Positions 1 to 9,267 of a stretch of DNA of 54,484 nt are shown here, piece after piece. Below the pieces are notes generated by a model that was not told where the DNA came from, made no database searches, and worked only from the letters and a program-made list of their open reading frames with translations. Position 1 is the first letter of the stretch, and each line of letters opens with the position of its first letter. Source of the DNA: Bacteroidales bacterium (GTDB lineage: Bacteria > Bacteroidota > Bacteroidia > Bacteroidales > UBA12077); assembly GCA_028282785.1 (NCBI GenBank), contig JANQHE010000025.1, positions 1-54,484 of the forward strand, read 5' to 3'. The position numbers were made by a program, and so were the translations under genes.

Positions 1-153
1 GAAGCAGATTTATTAAATGCCGACGAAGTTTTTTTAACAAATGCTATCACAGGAATAAGATGGGTGTTAGCATATAAAGACCGGCGGTATTTTAATAACA
101 TAGCTCGTCAATTTATTAACAAGCTAAATATGATGGCTTTTGAAAATCACTAA
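1..153 (+). CDS. Class IV aminotransferase, C-terminal end (partial)
   Basis: The last 50 codons of a gene that enters from the left edge of the window. The visible residues include ADEVFLTNAITGIRWV, which matches the conserved C-terminal block of fold-type IV PLP enzymes (branched-chain aminotransferase or 4-amino-4-deoxychorismate lyase, IlvE/PabC). Those enzymes transfer an amino group or split aminodeoxychorismate in the cytoplasm. The PLP lysine lies outside the window, so the substrate cannot be decided. The stop codon touches the stop of the convergent yqgE gene, with no spacer between them. Confidence 0.8.
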   Translation, partial: EADLLNADEVFLTNAITGIRWVLAYKDRRYFNNIARQFINKLNMMAFENH

Positions 154-747
154 TTAATTCATTGCAGGATTCTCCGGAAAGTTAGCCCACACCTTGTATT
201 TCTTACCTAACTCATCCAGAGTTTTTTTCCAGATATCTTTATCAGCAGACATTATTTTTTCCGATTCAACTCGAGTAACTAACCAGGCATTTTCTTCAAT
301 TTCACCTTCCAATTGGTTCGGACTCCAACCCGAGTATCCTAAAAAGAATCTTACCTGGACAGGCTCAACAATTCCCTCATTTATCAACTCTTTTAAACTA
401 TCAAAATCTCCGCCCCAATAAATATTATCCATAACATGCACCGAATTAGGAATTAGTTCACCTAAAGTATGTAAAAAATGGATCGTGTCCTTAGCTACAG
501 GGCCACCAATATAAACCTGAGCATTAAAATCTGGAAAATCAGCTAGTACCTCGTTTAATGGCAGATCAACAGGCTTATTTAAAACAAAACCTACGGCTCC
601 TTTATCTGAATGTTCGGTTAAAAGAACTACAGAGCGTTTAAAGTATGTGTCGGATAATAGAGGTTCCGATATTAGTATCCGACCTTGTTTAGGAGCTAGA
701 TTTTCATGTTCTATATTCAGAAAATCAAAATCGAGATACATTCCCAT
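154..747 (-). CDS. YqgE/AlgH family protein (DUF179)
   Basis: 197 residues, the usual length for the YqgE/AlgH family. Family blocks are visible: GRILISEP at about 22-29, GFVLNKP near 53-59, GGPV near 81-84, and FLGYSGWSPNQLEGEI at about 135-150. It is a cytoplasmic protein with no signal peptide or membrane segment, and its biochemical function is not established. It is encoded convergently with the class IV aminotransferase and divergently from the NhaC antiporter. Met3 is an alternative start six bases downstream. Confidence 0.93.
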   Translation of the reverse strand: MGMYLDFDFLNIEHENLAPKQGRILISEPLLSDTYFKRSVVLLTEHSDKGAVGFVLNKPVDLPLNEVLADFPDFNAQVYIGGPVAKDTIHFLHTLGELIPNSVHVMDNIYWGGDFDSLKELINEGIVEPVQVRFFLGYSGWSPNQLEGEIEENAWLVTRVESEKIMSADKDIWKKTLDELGKKYKVWANFPENPAMN

Positions 748-981
748 GATTCAAATATTATAGTTACAAAATAAAGCTTTTTATGTTAAAATCAAAATAC
801 TTAGGATCAGTTAACCTAAGATTAACATACTTACACTTACCATTTTTTCATTTTCCGGTTAATAACTGCTCAGATAATTCCTCCAAAATTTAAACCTAGG
901 CGGAGGTAATGGGTCAAAAAGCTTTATAATAATTTTTTTTTCTCTATTTTAGAGATGTTATTTTTTACAAAATAGTTGCTA

Positions 982-2937
982 ATGAATTTCTTAAATAAAA
1001 AATTAATATTCGGGATACTTCTTTCAATTCTATATGCTATCCCTTTATTTGCTGATGATTTCATTGATGAGCCTCAACTAAGTCAAAACGATGTTTCGGT
1101 TGAAATGACTGATGTTATTGTCAAAGGGATTGAGACCAAAATTAAACTTAATTTTAAAAATCCCGAATTCAGAAAGAAATTTGAAGGATACCCCGTCACG
1201 ATAAAAATAAACGATAAACCTGTAGTAGCAAGAGTTATAAAAGGAACGGCAACATTTCAATATAAATTTAATCATAAACAGGAACTTGTAATTAAGGTAT
1301 CTGATTATACTTTTACTAAAAAAGTTGATCCTATTCCTTTATGGTTTTCAATAATTCCTCCCGTAATAGCAATTCTTTTTGCTTTAATTTTTAAGGAAGT
1401 ATTTACAGCATTGTTTATAGGAATTCTGGTTGGAACTACAACTATGTTTTGGTACCAGGATACTGCTCTTATTCCTGCGATATTTAAAGGTATTTTTGCA
1501 ATAGCAGACACTTATATAATGGAAGCTTTAACAGAAAGTGGACACATGGCTATAATTGTCTTCTCAATGCTTATAGGTGCCATGGTCAATATCATTACTC
1601 GAAATGGTGGAATGAAAGGAATTGTAAACATTTTATCAAAATATGCTAATAGTCCAAAATCAGGACAATTTGTTACCTGGTTGTTAGGAATAGCCATCTT
1701 TTTTGATGATTATGCAAATACCCTGGTTGTTGGAAATACAATGCGGCCTGTTACTGACCGCTTAAAAATATCAAGAGAAAAACTTGCTTACATTGTTGAT
1801 TCTACTGCAGCGCCTATTGCGGCCATTGCATTTGTAACCACTTGGATCGGAGCAGAATTAAGTTATATACAAGATGGAATAAACACGATCGGATTAAATG
1901 AAAGTGCCTACGGTATTTTTATCAGCTCCTTGGCTTATTCCTTCTATCCTGTTTTTGCATTAATTTTTATTTTAATCCTAATTCGAAAACAGGTTGATTT
2001 TGGTCCAATGTACCATGCAGAAAAGAAAGCCAGAGAATCCGATCTAGATCTTCTTGATGATGAAAGTACAACCTTCTCAAATAAAATAAATGAACTTGAA
2101 GTACCGGATCATATAAAACCACGATGGTATAATGCCGCTATTCCGGTTCTTATTGTAATATTTGGAACATTTACCGGTTTAATTTATACAGGTTGGGATC
2201 AATCAGTTTGGCAGGATTCGGGAATATCGTTTTCAAATAAGATTTCAACGATCATAGGAAATAGCGATTCGTATAAGGCATTATTATGGTCATCAATTTC
2301 CGGTGTTTTAGTGGCAATCTTATTGACCCTGGCTCAAAAAATTCTTGATCTTAAAGCAACCATTGATAGTTTAATAAATGGATTCAGAACCATGCTTACC
2401 GCAATTATTATACTTGTATTAGCCTGGTCAATAGCTCTGGTAACTAAACATTTACATACAGCAGACTTTATTTCGCAGAGTTTAGTAACAGTTAACATTG
2501 CGCCTCAATTTATACCGGCTCTTACATTTATTTTTGCAGCTTTGGTAGCTTTCTCCACCGGATCAAGCTGGGGAACCATGGCCATCTTGTATCCATTAAT
2601 TTTACCAGCGTCCTGGTTAATTGCCCAAAATGCAGGGCTTGATTATGATGGTTCGCTTGCTATATTTTACAATGTGGTTTCGGCAGTATTAGCAGGTTCT
2701 GTATTAGGAGATCATTGCTCTCCTATTTCAGATACTACTATATTGAGCTCACTGGCCAGTTCATGTAATCATATTGAACATGTTCGTACACAGCTACCTT
2801 ATGCACTTACTGTTGGCGGAGTATCAATTGTGATTGGAACAATTCCATCAGCATTCGGAATTTCATCATGGATTTTATTTCCGGTAGGATTAATAATATT
2901 ATTCCTGATAGTAAAATTTGTGGCAAAACCGTATTAG
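982..2937 (+). CDS. NhaC-type Na+/H+ antiporter with signal peptide and N-terminal periplasmic domain
   Basis: About 651 residues. I take the ATG at 982 as the start. A TTG six bases upstream would only add two residues. A signal peptide (residues about 1-25, ending in FADD) is followed by a roughly 90-residue, probably beta-rich exported domain. The rest is a polytopic domain beginning near residue 120. Its blocks FDDYANTLVVGN, DSTAAPIAAIAF, and the late FSTGSSWGTMAILYPL and GDHCSPISDTT are typical of the Na_H_antiporter/NhaC family (PF03553). It should exchange Na+ for H+ across the inner membrane. The exported N-terminal domain is an addition to the classical family. Its stop codon ends one base before the convergent HD gene. 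Confidence 0.88.
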   Translation: MNFLNKKLIFGILLSILYAIPLFADDFIDEPQLSQNDVSVEMTDVIVKGIETKIKLNFKNPEFRKKFEGYPVTIKINDKPVVARVIKGTATFQYKFNHKQELVIKVSDYTFTKKVDPIPLWFSIIPPVIAILFALIFKEVFTALFIGILVGTTTMFWYQDTALIPAIFKGIFAIADTYIMEALTESGHMAIIVFSMLIGAMVNIITRNGGMKGIVNILSKYANSPKSGQFVTWLLGIAIFFDDYANTLVVGNTMRPVTDRLKISREKLAYIVDSTAAPIAAIAFVTTWIGAELSYIQDGINTIGLNESAYGIFISSLAYSFYPVFALIFILILIRKQVDFGPMYHAEKKARESDLDLLDDESTTFSNKINELEVPDHIKPRWYNAAIPVLIVIFGTFTGLIYTGWDQSVWQDSGISFSNKISTIIGNSDSYKALLWSSISGVLVAILLTLAQKILDLKATIDSLINGFRTMLTAIIILVLAWSIALVTKHLHTADFISQSLVTVNIAPQFIPALTFIFAALVAFSTGSSWGTMAILYPLILPASWLIAQNAGLDYDGSLAIFYNVVSAVLAGSVLGDHCSPISDTTILSSLASSCNHIEHVRTQLPYALTVGGVSIVIGTIPSAFGISSWILFPVGLIILFLIVKFVAKPY

Positions 2938-2938
2938 A

Positions 2939-3505
2939 TTAACTTCCGGATTTAATATAGGAATAAGTTTCATTATAAACTTGATCAAAATATTGATCAA
3001 GTTTTTTATTTAATCCCTTTGCTCCATCAACAACTTGCTTCGCCCAATTCAGGTATGCCAACTTTCTTTCTTGCTCCCAATTCTCAGGAGGGTCTTTTCC
3101 AATATCTTCAATATTGCTTATTTTATCAGCAATTTTTAACTTCCTGGCTCTTTCTGAAAGATCAGGAGTATGAATTACCTGTAATCTTTTACGTTCTTCA
3201 ACCGGTAATGATTTATTATCTGAAACTTCAAGTACGGTAATTAAAACTTCCTCTCCAAACTTGCTTAAAATAACATTAGAAAGTGCCTTTATCTCTTCTT
3301 CGTTTTTTGTTGTATCTTCAATAACATCGTGTAATATTGCAGCAATCAATAATTCCGGTTCATTTTCACCAACATCAGTCAATATCTTAGCAACCTGAAT
3401 AGGATGATTGATATAAGGAACCTTACTTATACCTTTCCTGGTTTGATTTCGATGCCGATCTGCAGCAAATGATATTGCTTCCAATATTTTATTTAAATCT
3501 TTCAT
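2939..3505 (-). CDS. HD-domain (p)ppGpp hydrolase-like protein, MESH1 type
   Basis: 188 residues from the ATG at 3505. The frame is open for 21 more codons upstream, but those run through a terminator hairpin (3542-3572), so I reject the longer form. The sequence follows single-domain alarmone hydrolases of the SpoT/MESH1 family: AADRHRNQTRKG, the metal-binding YINHP (His34), ILHDVIED (His59, Asp60), KIADKISN (Asp127), and a C-terminal WAKQVVDGAKG block. Members of the family remove the 3'-pyrophosphate of (p)ppGpp, and animal MESH1 also acts on NADPH. There is no synthetase, TGS or ACT domain, so this would be a hydrolase-only enzyme. Activity is inferred from the motifs. It is cytoplasmic and probably transcribed on its own. 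Confidence 0.85.
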   Translation of the reverse strand: MKDLNKILEAISFAADRHRNQTRKGISKVPYINHPIQVAKILTDVGENEPELLIAAILHDVIEDTTKNEEEIKALSNVILSKFGEEVLITVLEVSDNKSLPVEERKRLQVIHTPDLSERARKLKIADKISNIEDIGKDPPENWEQERKLAYLNWAKQVVDGAKGLNKKLDQYFDQVYNETYSYIKSGS

Positions 3506-3524
3506 TGAATAATCTGACGGAAAT

Positions 3525-3572
3525 AAAAATATAAAAATAACAAAGTTGCCCATTAAACTAACAGGCAACTTT
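3525..3572 (-). terminator. Rho-independent terminator of the glycogen operon
   Basis: On the minus strand the arms AAAGTTGCC and GGCAACTTT form a perfect 9-bp stem (3542-3550 with 3564-3572) around a 13-nt loop. A T-rich run follows. It lies just downstream of the last glycogen gene and upstream of the HD gene, so it separates the two transcription units. Confidence 0.7.
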
Positions 3573-3586
3573 CAAATAAGTTCTAT

Positions 3587-6500
3587 TTAAACCCACTTAA
3601 CCAGACAAAAGTCTTGACGATGAGGTAGGTATGGATTTCTAGCATAAATTCGAATTCCTGCATCAAAAACTCCCGGTTCCGTTGGAATAATATCTAATTC
3701 GTAAGTAACTAAATGGTCTTTATTTTTCACTATTTTAAATTCCTGTGTATGCCTTATGGATACTTTATTACTATCTACAGGTTCTGCCACAACAAGTTCA
3801 ACTCCAATATCGTCAGTTGATAAACCATTTAGTTTAATTTCAACTGAGGCAGTATATTTCTTGCCAATTACGATAGGCTCTTTTGATATATCAAATTGTT
3901 TTAGATTAACTATTTCTACATTTTCCCAATTACGTGATACTGATTTTTTCCATGAAGCCAATTCTTTAGCTAATTGAAAGTCGTCTTCTTTAATTTTATT
4001 AATCCTATCATAAAGCTTATTATAAAATTTGTTTTCATAATCATGCAGCATCCTTGTGGTTGTAAAATTTGGTGCGACCTGAGCAATGGAATTCTTTATA
4101 TACTCAATCCATTGTTCCGGAATATTATCTTTATTAAGGCTATAATAAGCAGGTACGATTTCATTCTCTAACAATGTATACATTGTTTCAACATCTAATT
4201 CATCCTGGTACTCACTATTTGAGTAGGTTTGCTCTTCGGGAAGCGCCCAACCGGCATTTTCTCGATATCCCTCAACCCACCATCCATCTAGAACACTAAA
4301 ATGAAGCACTCCATTCATTACAGCTTTCATTCCGCTTGTACCAGATGCCTCCATTGGTCGAGCCGGGTTGTTTAACCAAATATCAACACCTTGTAACATA
4401 TGAGAGGCCAGCTCTATATCATAATTTTGTAAGAAAACAATCTTTCCCATAAATTCAGGACGCTTTGAAACTTCAACTATTTTTTTAATCAGATCCTGTC
4501 CTGCCCCGTCATTTGGGTGAGCCTTTCCTGCAAAAATAAACTGGACCGGTTTATCCGGATTATTTACGATTTTATTTAAACGATCAATATTTTTAAATAG
4601 CAAGTATGCTCGCTTATATGTTGCAAATCGACGAGCAAATCCGATCGTTAAAATATCATCCCTTAAATTCTCTTGTATCTCAATTATCTGTTTAGGATTA
4701 TCGTATTTCATTCTTTCTGGCTCGGATAATCTTTTTTTGATATAATCGGTCAGATTCTTTTTTTGAGATTTTCTTATCTCCCATATTTTTCGTGATGGAA
4801 CATCATAAACTTTTTCCCAACATTTATGATTTGGTTTATCTACCTCATCACCCAATTCATCGGCACACAATTTTTTCCATTCAGCCGAAGCCCACGTTGG
4901 AAAATGCACACCATTTGTAACATAATCGATATGTAATTCATTAGGGAAGTAACCTAACCACAAATCTGTAAATATATCTTTACTAACATCACCATGTAAC
5001 ATACTTACTCCATTTACTTCCTGAGAAAGGTTCGCAGCTAAAAAACTCATAGAGAACTTTTCACCCGGTTCATTTTTATAGATCTTTCCAAGGTTCATTA
5101 ACTGTTCCCAACTAATTTTTAGCCTGTCGGGGTAATGCGCAATATAAGTTCTTAAAAGATTTTCCGGGAAAGCATCATGTCCGGCTGGCACAGGAGTATG
5201 AGTTGTAAATAGAGATGATGAACGAACTACTTCCATTGCCTCGGCAAATGATAATTTCTCATTTTGAATTAGATTATTTATTCGTTCGATGTTTATGAAA
5301 GCTGCATGTCCTTCATTACAATGGAAAATATCCGGTGTAATTCCTAAAACATTTAATGCTCTTATCCCTCCTACACCTAGCAATAATTCCTGTTTTAACC
5401 TGTTTTCTAAGTCTCCTCCATATAAGTAATGTGTTATCGAACGGTCTTCAGGTAAATTATCTTCAAAATCGGTATCCAATAAATAAAGACTGCTTCGTCC
5501 AACTTCTATCTTCCAGATTCTAACATATACATTTCTACCAGGAAACACTATAACAACTGTTTTCCAGTTACCAGCCTCATCGCGAACGGGTGTTGCGGGG
5601 ATTTTTGAGAAATCCTGTGGTTCATAAACTGGTATTTGCTGGCCGGTAGCTGAAAGTTGCTGTTTAAAATATCCGTAACGATATAATAAACCTATGCCAA
5701 TGATATTTCTATTCTCATCACTGGCTTCTTTTATATAATCACCTGCCAATATTCCCAGACCACCGGAGTAGATTTTTAATGACGAGTGAATACCATATTC
5801 CATTGAAAAATAAGCTATAGCAGCGCCTTTAGCATATTCTTTTTCAGATATATATTTTTCGAGTCTCTGATATATTTTCTCTAATTTTTGTAAAAACTTC
5901 TCATTTTTTTCAAGCTCCTGATACCTGTTAAGTGTAATTTTTTCAAGAAATAGAAAAGCATTATGCCCGGTTTCTTTCCATAAATCCGGATCAATACTTT
6001 CAAATAAATCCATCGCATCCTGGTTCCAGCTCCACCAATAATTCCTGGCTATTTGGTCAAGAGCTTTTAACTTTTTCGGAATGTTTTTTTGCACCATTAA
6101 TCGAACCCAATTCGGATTATTCATTGATGAAAGTGATTCAGTAAATGGAATGGGCTCCAACCTGTCATGATCAAGAAGAACATCAACCCGACCAACAACC
6201 TTACTTAAGGCTATATCATAAGCATTGTAATAATGTTCAATAAGATTTTCCCAAAGTGCTATTTTTGAAACATCGCCCGCATTTTCCTTATAAGACTCTT
6301 TTTGTTCTTCATTTAAAGCTCCGTAATTCGATATATATCTGGAAATCCCTTCAATAACACGATTGTCATTTGTATCATTTCGATCAATTACTTTTATTCC
6401 AGGATGATCCTGGTTGTAATATTGATTTACCCATAATCCAAAACCTGCGAGTGTTGTTGTAATGGTTGGAACCTTAAATGCCAAACTTTCCAGTGGAGTA

Positions 6501-7834
6501 TACCCCCATGGTTCGTAATACGAAGGAAAGATAGAAATATCCAGGCCTATTAACATCTGATAATACGTTTTATTAATTAATCCATCATTTCCATCAAGGT
6601 AACATGGAATAAAAAATAACTTTACCGTATCATCTTCCGAATTATTCAGCCCTAACTCCTTTGCTTTATTAAGAATTGGGTCTGTTTCAGGCTCAAGTAA
6701 ATAATGTGTAATGTACTTATTTTCAATTATTTTTATACTATCACCATCCTTGTCCATTAAATTGTGAAATACATCTTTTCTGGGGCCATGATGTCCGGCT
6801 GGTACCATAATAAAGGCAAGTATATTTTTTTCTAAACTTTTATCTTGATTTAGTTTTCCTAAAGACTCTAGTAATACATCAATCCCTTTATTCTTAAATT
6901 CATATCTACCTCCGGTACCAACTAATATGCTATCTTCAGGTACTTTTGTATTTAGCAATGCTTCGGAAATTTCTAGCAATTTTACTCTTGCTTCAACTTT
7001 TTGAAGATTGAATTCCTCCTCATTTGGAACAAAACTATTTTCAAATCCATTAGGTGTAACAATGTCTACATTTTTAGAAAGAAATACTTTACATTCCTTA
7101 TTAGTAATTTCGCTTACAGTTGTAAAACAATCTGCGTTTATGGCAGATAATTTTTCGAGTGACTGTTTGGAAACTACACCAAATTCTCTTGATTTTATTT
7201 CAGGATTGTATTTCTCCATATCATCGTATAACGGGAAACCATTTCCCGCAATTGACCTCCCCAAAACTGTTGCATGTGTGGTAAAAACAGTTGCAAGTTG
7301 TGGTGCATTTGATTTAATATATAAAAGTCCACTTCCTGTCATCCACTCATGAAAATGGGCAACAACTTTATGACTTCTACTTAAAAAATATTTGGTATAG
7401 CTTTCTATTACTTTCCCTGCTGCGTACCCAAATAAAACAGGTTCGATATAATCCCACTGGCCTGACAAAGAGTCCAATTTATATTGTTCCCAAAACATTT
7501 TAAATATGTAATCTTTTTGGGGCATGAAAGTAGAAAAATCAACCAAAATTGCGATTGGTTCACCTTCAATTTTCCATCGGCCAATTTTAATTCTTAAACC
7601 TTCCATAGCTGATACTTGTCGCCATGATTTTAACATATCCTTATCTTCTATAAATTCAGGATGTTCTTCGGTGTGCCTCAAAATATCCGGTCCAATAAAA
7701 ATATGATTCTGTTTTAGCTGTTTTTTTAACGTTAAAGCTTTTGTTGCGATAACTGTGTGTATACCGCCAACTTTGTTGCATACCTCCCAGCTAACTTCGA
7801 ATAAAAGATCCGGAAAATTATATTGATTCTGCAT
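3587..7834 (-). CDS. Glycogen synthase (GT3-type) fused to alpha-glucan phosphorylase (GT35)
   Basis: 1415 residues with two opposing enzymes in one chain. Residues about 8-545 resemble eukaryotic-type GT3 glycogen synthase. LFEVSWEVCNKVGGIHTVI lies at the N-terminus, and the E-x7-E catalytic pair is Glu441/Glu449 in EPWGYTPLE. Residues about 571-690 match the DUF3417 domain that precedes bacterial glucan phosphorylases. Residues about 670-1290 are GT35, with the PLP lysine Lys1170 in SGTSGMK. Residues 1305-1415 look like a C-terminal beta domain. The synthase half should add glucose from a nucleotide sugar to glycogen, and the phosphorylase half should release glucose-1-phosphate. This fusion is known in Bacteroidota. 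It is the last gene of the operon, 81 bp after the GH57 gene. Confidence 0.92.
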   Translation of the reverse strand: MQNQYNFPDLLFEVSWEVCNKVGGIHTVIATKALTLKKQLKQNHIFIGPDILRHTEEHPEFIEDKDMLKSWRQVSAMEGLRIKIGRWKIEGEPIAILVDFSTFMPQKDYIFKMFWEQYKLDSLSGQWDYIEPVLFGYAAGKVIESYTKYFLSRSHKVVAHFHEWMTGSGLLYIKSNAPQLATVFTTHATVLGRSIAGNGFPLYDDMEKYNPEIKSREFGVVSKQSLEKLSAINADCFTTVSEITNKECKVFLSKNVDIVTPNGFENSFVPNEEEFNLQKVEARVKLLEISEALLNTKVPEDSILVGTGGRYEFKNKGIDVLLESLGKLNQDKSLEKNILAFIMVPAGHHGPRKDVFHNLMDKDGDSIKIIENKYITHYLLEPETDPILNKAKELGLNNSEDDTVKLFFIPCYLDGNDGLINKTYYQMLIGLDISIFPSYYEPWGYTPLESLAFKVPTITTTLAGFGLWVNQYYNQDHPGIKVIDRNDTNDNRVIEGISRYISNYGALNEEQKESYKENAGDVSKIALWENLIEHYYNAYDIALSKVVGRVDVLLDHDRLEPIPFTESLSSMNNPNWVRLMVQKNIPKKLKALDQIARNYWWSWNQDAMDLFESIDPDLWKETGHNAFLFLEKITLNRYQELEKNEKFLQKLEKIYQRLEKYISEKEYAKGAAIAYFSMEYGIHSSLKIYSGGLGILAGDYIKEASDENRNIIGIGLLYRYGYFKQQLSATGQQIPVYEPQDFSKIPATPVRDEAGNWKTVVIVFPGRNVYVRIWKIEVGRSSLYLLDTDFEDNLPEDRSITHYLYGGDLENRLKQELLLGVGGIRALNVLGITPDIFHCNEGHAAFINIERINNLIQNEKLSFAEAMEVVRSSSLFTTHTPVPAGHDAFPENLLRTYIAHYPDRLKISWEQLMNLGKIYKNEPGEKFSMSFLAANLSQEVNGVSMLHGDVSKDIFTDLWLGYFPNELHIDYVTNGVHFPTWASAEWKKLCADELGDEVDKPNHKCWEKVYDVPSRKIWEIRKSQKKNLTDYIKKRLSEPERMKYDNPKQIIEIQENLRDDILTIGFARRFATYKRAYLLFKNIDRLNKIVNNPDKPVQFIFAGKAHPNDGAGQDLIKKIVEVSKRPEFMGKIVFLQNYDIELASHMLQGVDIWLNNPARPMEASGTSGMKAVMNGVLHFSVLDGWWVEGYRENAGWALPEEQTYSNSEYQDELDVETMYTLLENEIVPAYYSLNKDNIPEQWIEYIKNSIAQVAPNFTTTRMLHDYENKFYNKLYDRINKIKEDDFQLAKELASWKKSVSRNWENVEIVNLKQFDISKEPIVIGKKYTASVEIKLNGLSTDDIGVELVVAEPVDSNKVSIRHTQEFKIVKNKDHLVTYELDIIPTEPGVFDAGIRIYARNPYLPHRQDFCLVKWV

Positions 7835-7915
7835 ACGTTTCTTAATTTAATGGTTTTGTTTTATCGGTTGTTGCCTGATTTTGTTGTATCTTTAACGTCA
7901 TTCCTTGTTGAGCTT

Positions 7916-9250
7916 CTAACTGTAAATTTCTTTTTTTGATGAATCATTTGAGTTTTTATCAAAAACACTTTTCAATTCAGTTAGTTTTTGTTCGTATTCT
8001 CCAATTAACTTCTTAATTTCTTCCGGTGTGTATGTCGATAGCATATCTTGATTTCTGTTATTCATTACTTCCCTTTCCAAACGAAGGGTAAAATCGCTTA
8101 AAACATTCATGAAATTAATGAATGCCTCATACGGTGAATCATATGGGTTAAAATACTTATGTACATCACCATCGGAAAACCATTTTGTACACATATAGTA
8201 AAAATGATCACTTGTTTGTAAATACTTCCAATCACGAAGCAGTTCCTCTTTTGAAATCATTTGCACTTTATCTATTAATGAATACAGCTTATCAAATGCC
8301 TCGTCCTGAAGGTCGTTCCCAAGCCAAGCTGTGAGATCTCTTTCTTCGTCAGCCCATGAAATAGGGTGCGGAACATGCATTGGTGCAATTGGTTGATGTT
8401 TTTCTGCCGCTTCTGATGGTATTAGAAATTCAAAATTAGTGTCAGAAAATACCTTATACGGCAGATGTCTCATAAATTCAAATATCCCTGTTTCAGCCCA
8501 TTGATGCTCACCAAATGTTTCATAATCCATGAACAAGTTTACAATTTCTTCTTTTTCATCAATTGCATTTAACCAACTTATATATTTCTCAGTAGTTAAT
8601 GGCCATTCTTCCCAAGCCCTGTTCGAAAAACGGAATGCAATATCATCACTTAGCGTAAAATTTTTTAGAAGTAACTTTAACCTTGGGTTTACCGCATTTG
8701 TATAAACATAATTAGGACTTTTCCATCCTAATACATGTTTAGCTCCTTCACTTAACATGGCTTTATAGCCCATATCAGCAACTAGTGTACCAATAGTATC
8801 AGAATATATCAACTCGGTATTTCTAAAAACTTTCGGAGTCTGATTAAAGTGTAACTCAATTTTCTTTTTATGTAATTCTACTTGCTTTTTAAATTCTGAC
8901 TCATTTTTTATAGCAGATAAAGAATGAGAATATGTTTCCGAGATAAATTCAACACAACCAGTATCTGCAAGACGTTTAAAGCTATCTAAAACATCTGGCG
9001 CATATTGTTCAAATTGATCTATCGCAGTGCCGGAAATTGAGTAACTTATTTTAAATTTACAACCATATTCATTAATCAAATCCAAGAAAAGTTGGTTAGT
9101 TGGTAAATAACATTTTTCAGCAACTTTTCTCATGATAGATCGATTTGCAAAATCATCAAAATAATTGTGATTTTCTCCTATATCAAAAAAACGATATCTT
9201 CTTAATCTGTAAGGTTGGTGTACCTGAAAGTAAAAACAAATTGTTTTCAT
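7916..9250 (-). CDS. Glycoside hydrolase family 57, alpha-amylase-like
   Basis: 444 residues. The N-terminus has the GH57 signature FQVHQPYR at about 8-15. The nucleophile block is FRNTELIY with Glu146, and the acid/base block is MDYETFGEHQ with Asp242. A SEGAKHVLGW block lies at 167-176. It has no signal peptide and so acts in the cytoplasm, cleaving or transferring alpha-1,4-glucans, probably glycogen. It sits in the glycogen operon, 17 bp after the GT4 gene and upstream of the synthase/phosphorylase fusion. Whether it is a plain amylase or a glucanotransferase cannot be read from the sequence. The C-terminal 60 residues are charged and probably helical. Confidence 0.9.
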   Translation of the reverse strand: MKTICFYFQVHQPYRLRRYRFFDIGENHNYFDDFANRSIMRKVAEKCYLPTNQLFLDLINEYGCKFKISYSISGTAIDQFEQYAPDVLDSFKRLADTGCVEFISETYSHSLSAIKNESEFKKQVELHKKKIELHFNQTPKVFRNTELIYSDTIGTLVADMGYKAMLSEGAKHVLGWKSPNYVYTNAVNPRLKLLLKNFTLSDDIAFRFSNRAWEEWPLTTEKYISWLNAIDEKEEIVNLFMDYETFGEHQWAETGIFEFMRHLPYKVFSDTNFEFLIPSEAAEKHQPIAPMHVPHPISWADEERDLTAWLGNDLQDEAFDKLYSLIDKVQMISKEELLRDWKYLQTSDHFYYMCTKWFSDGDVHKYFNPYDSPYEAFINFMNVLSDFTLRLEREVMNNRNQDMLSTYTPEEIKKLIGEYEQKLTELKSVFDKNSNDSSKKEIYS

Positions 9251-9267
9251 ATATTTTTTTTATCAAT

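Noticed and set aside
976-981. TTG start for the NhaC antiporter at 976
   Set aside because: The ATG two codons later gives a normal signal peptide start, and nothing supports the longer form.
3506-3568. Longer HD protein starting at 3568
   Set aside because: The extra 21 codons run through the terminator hairpin and do not resemble the family.
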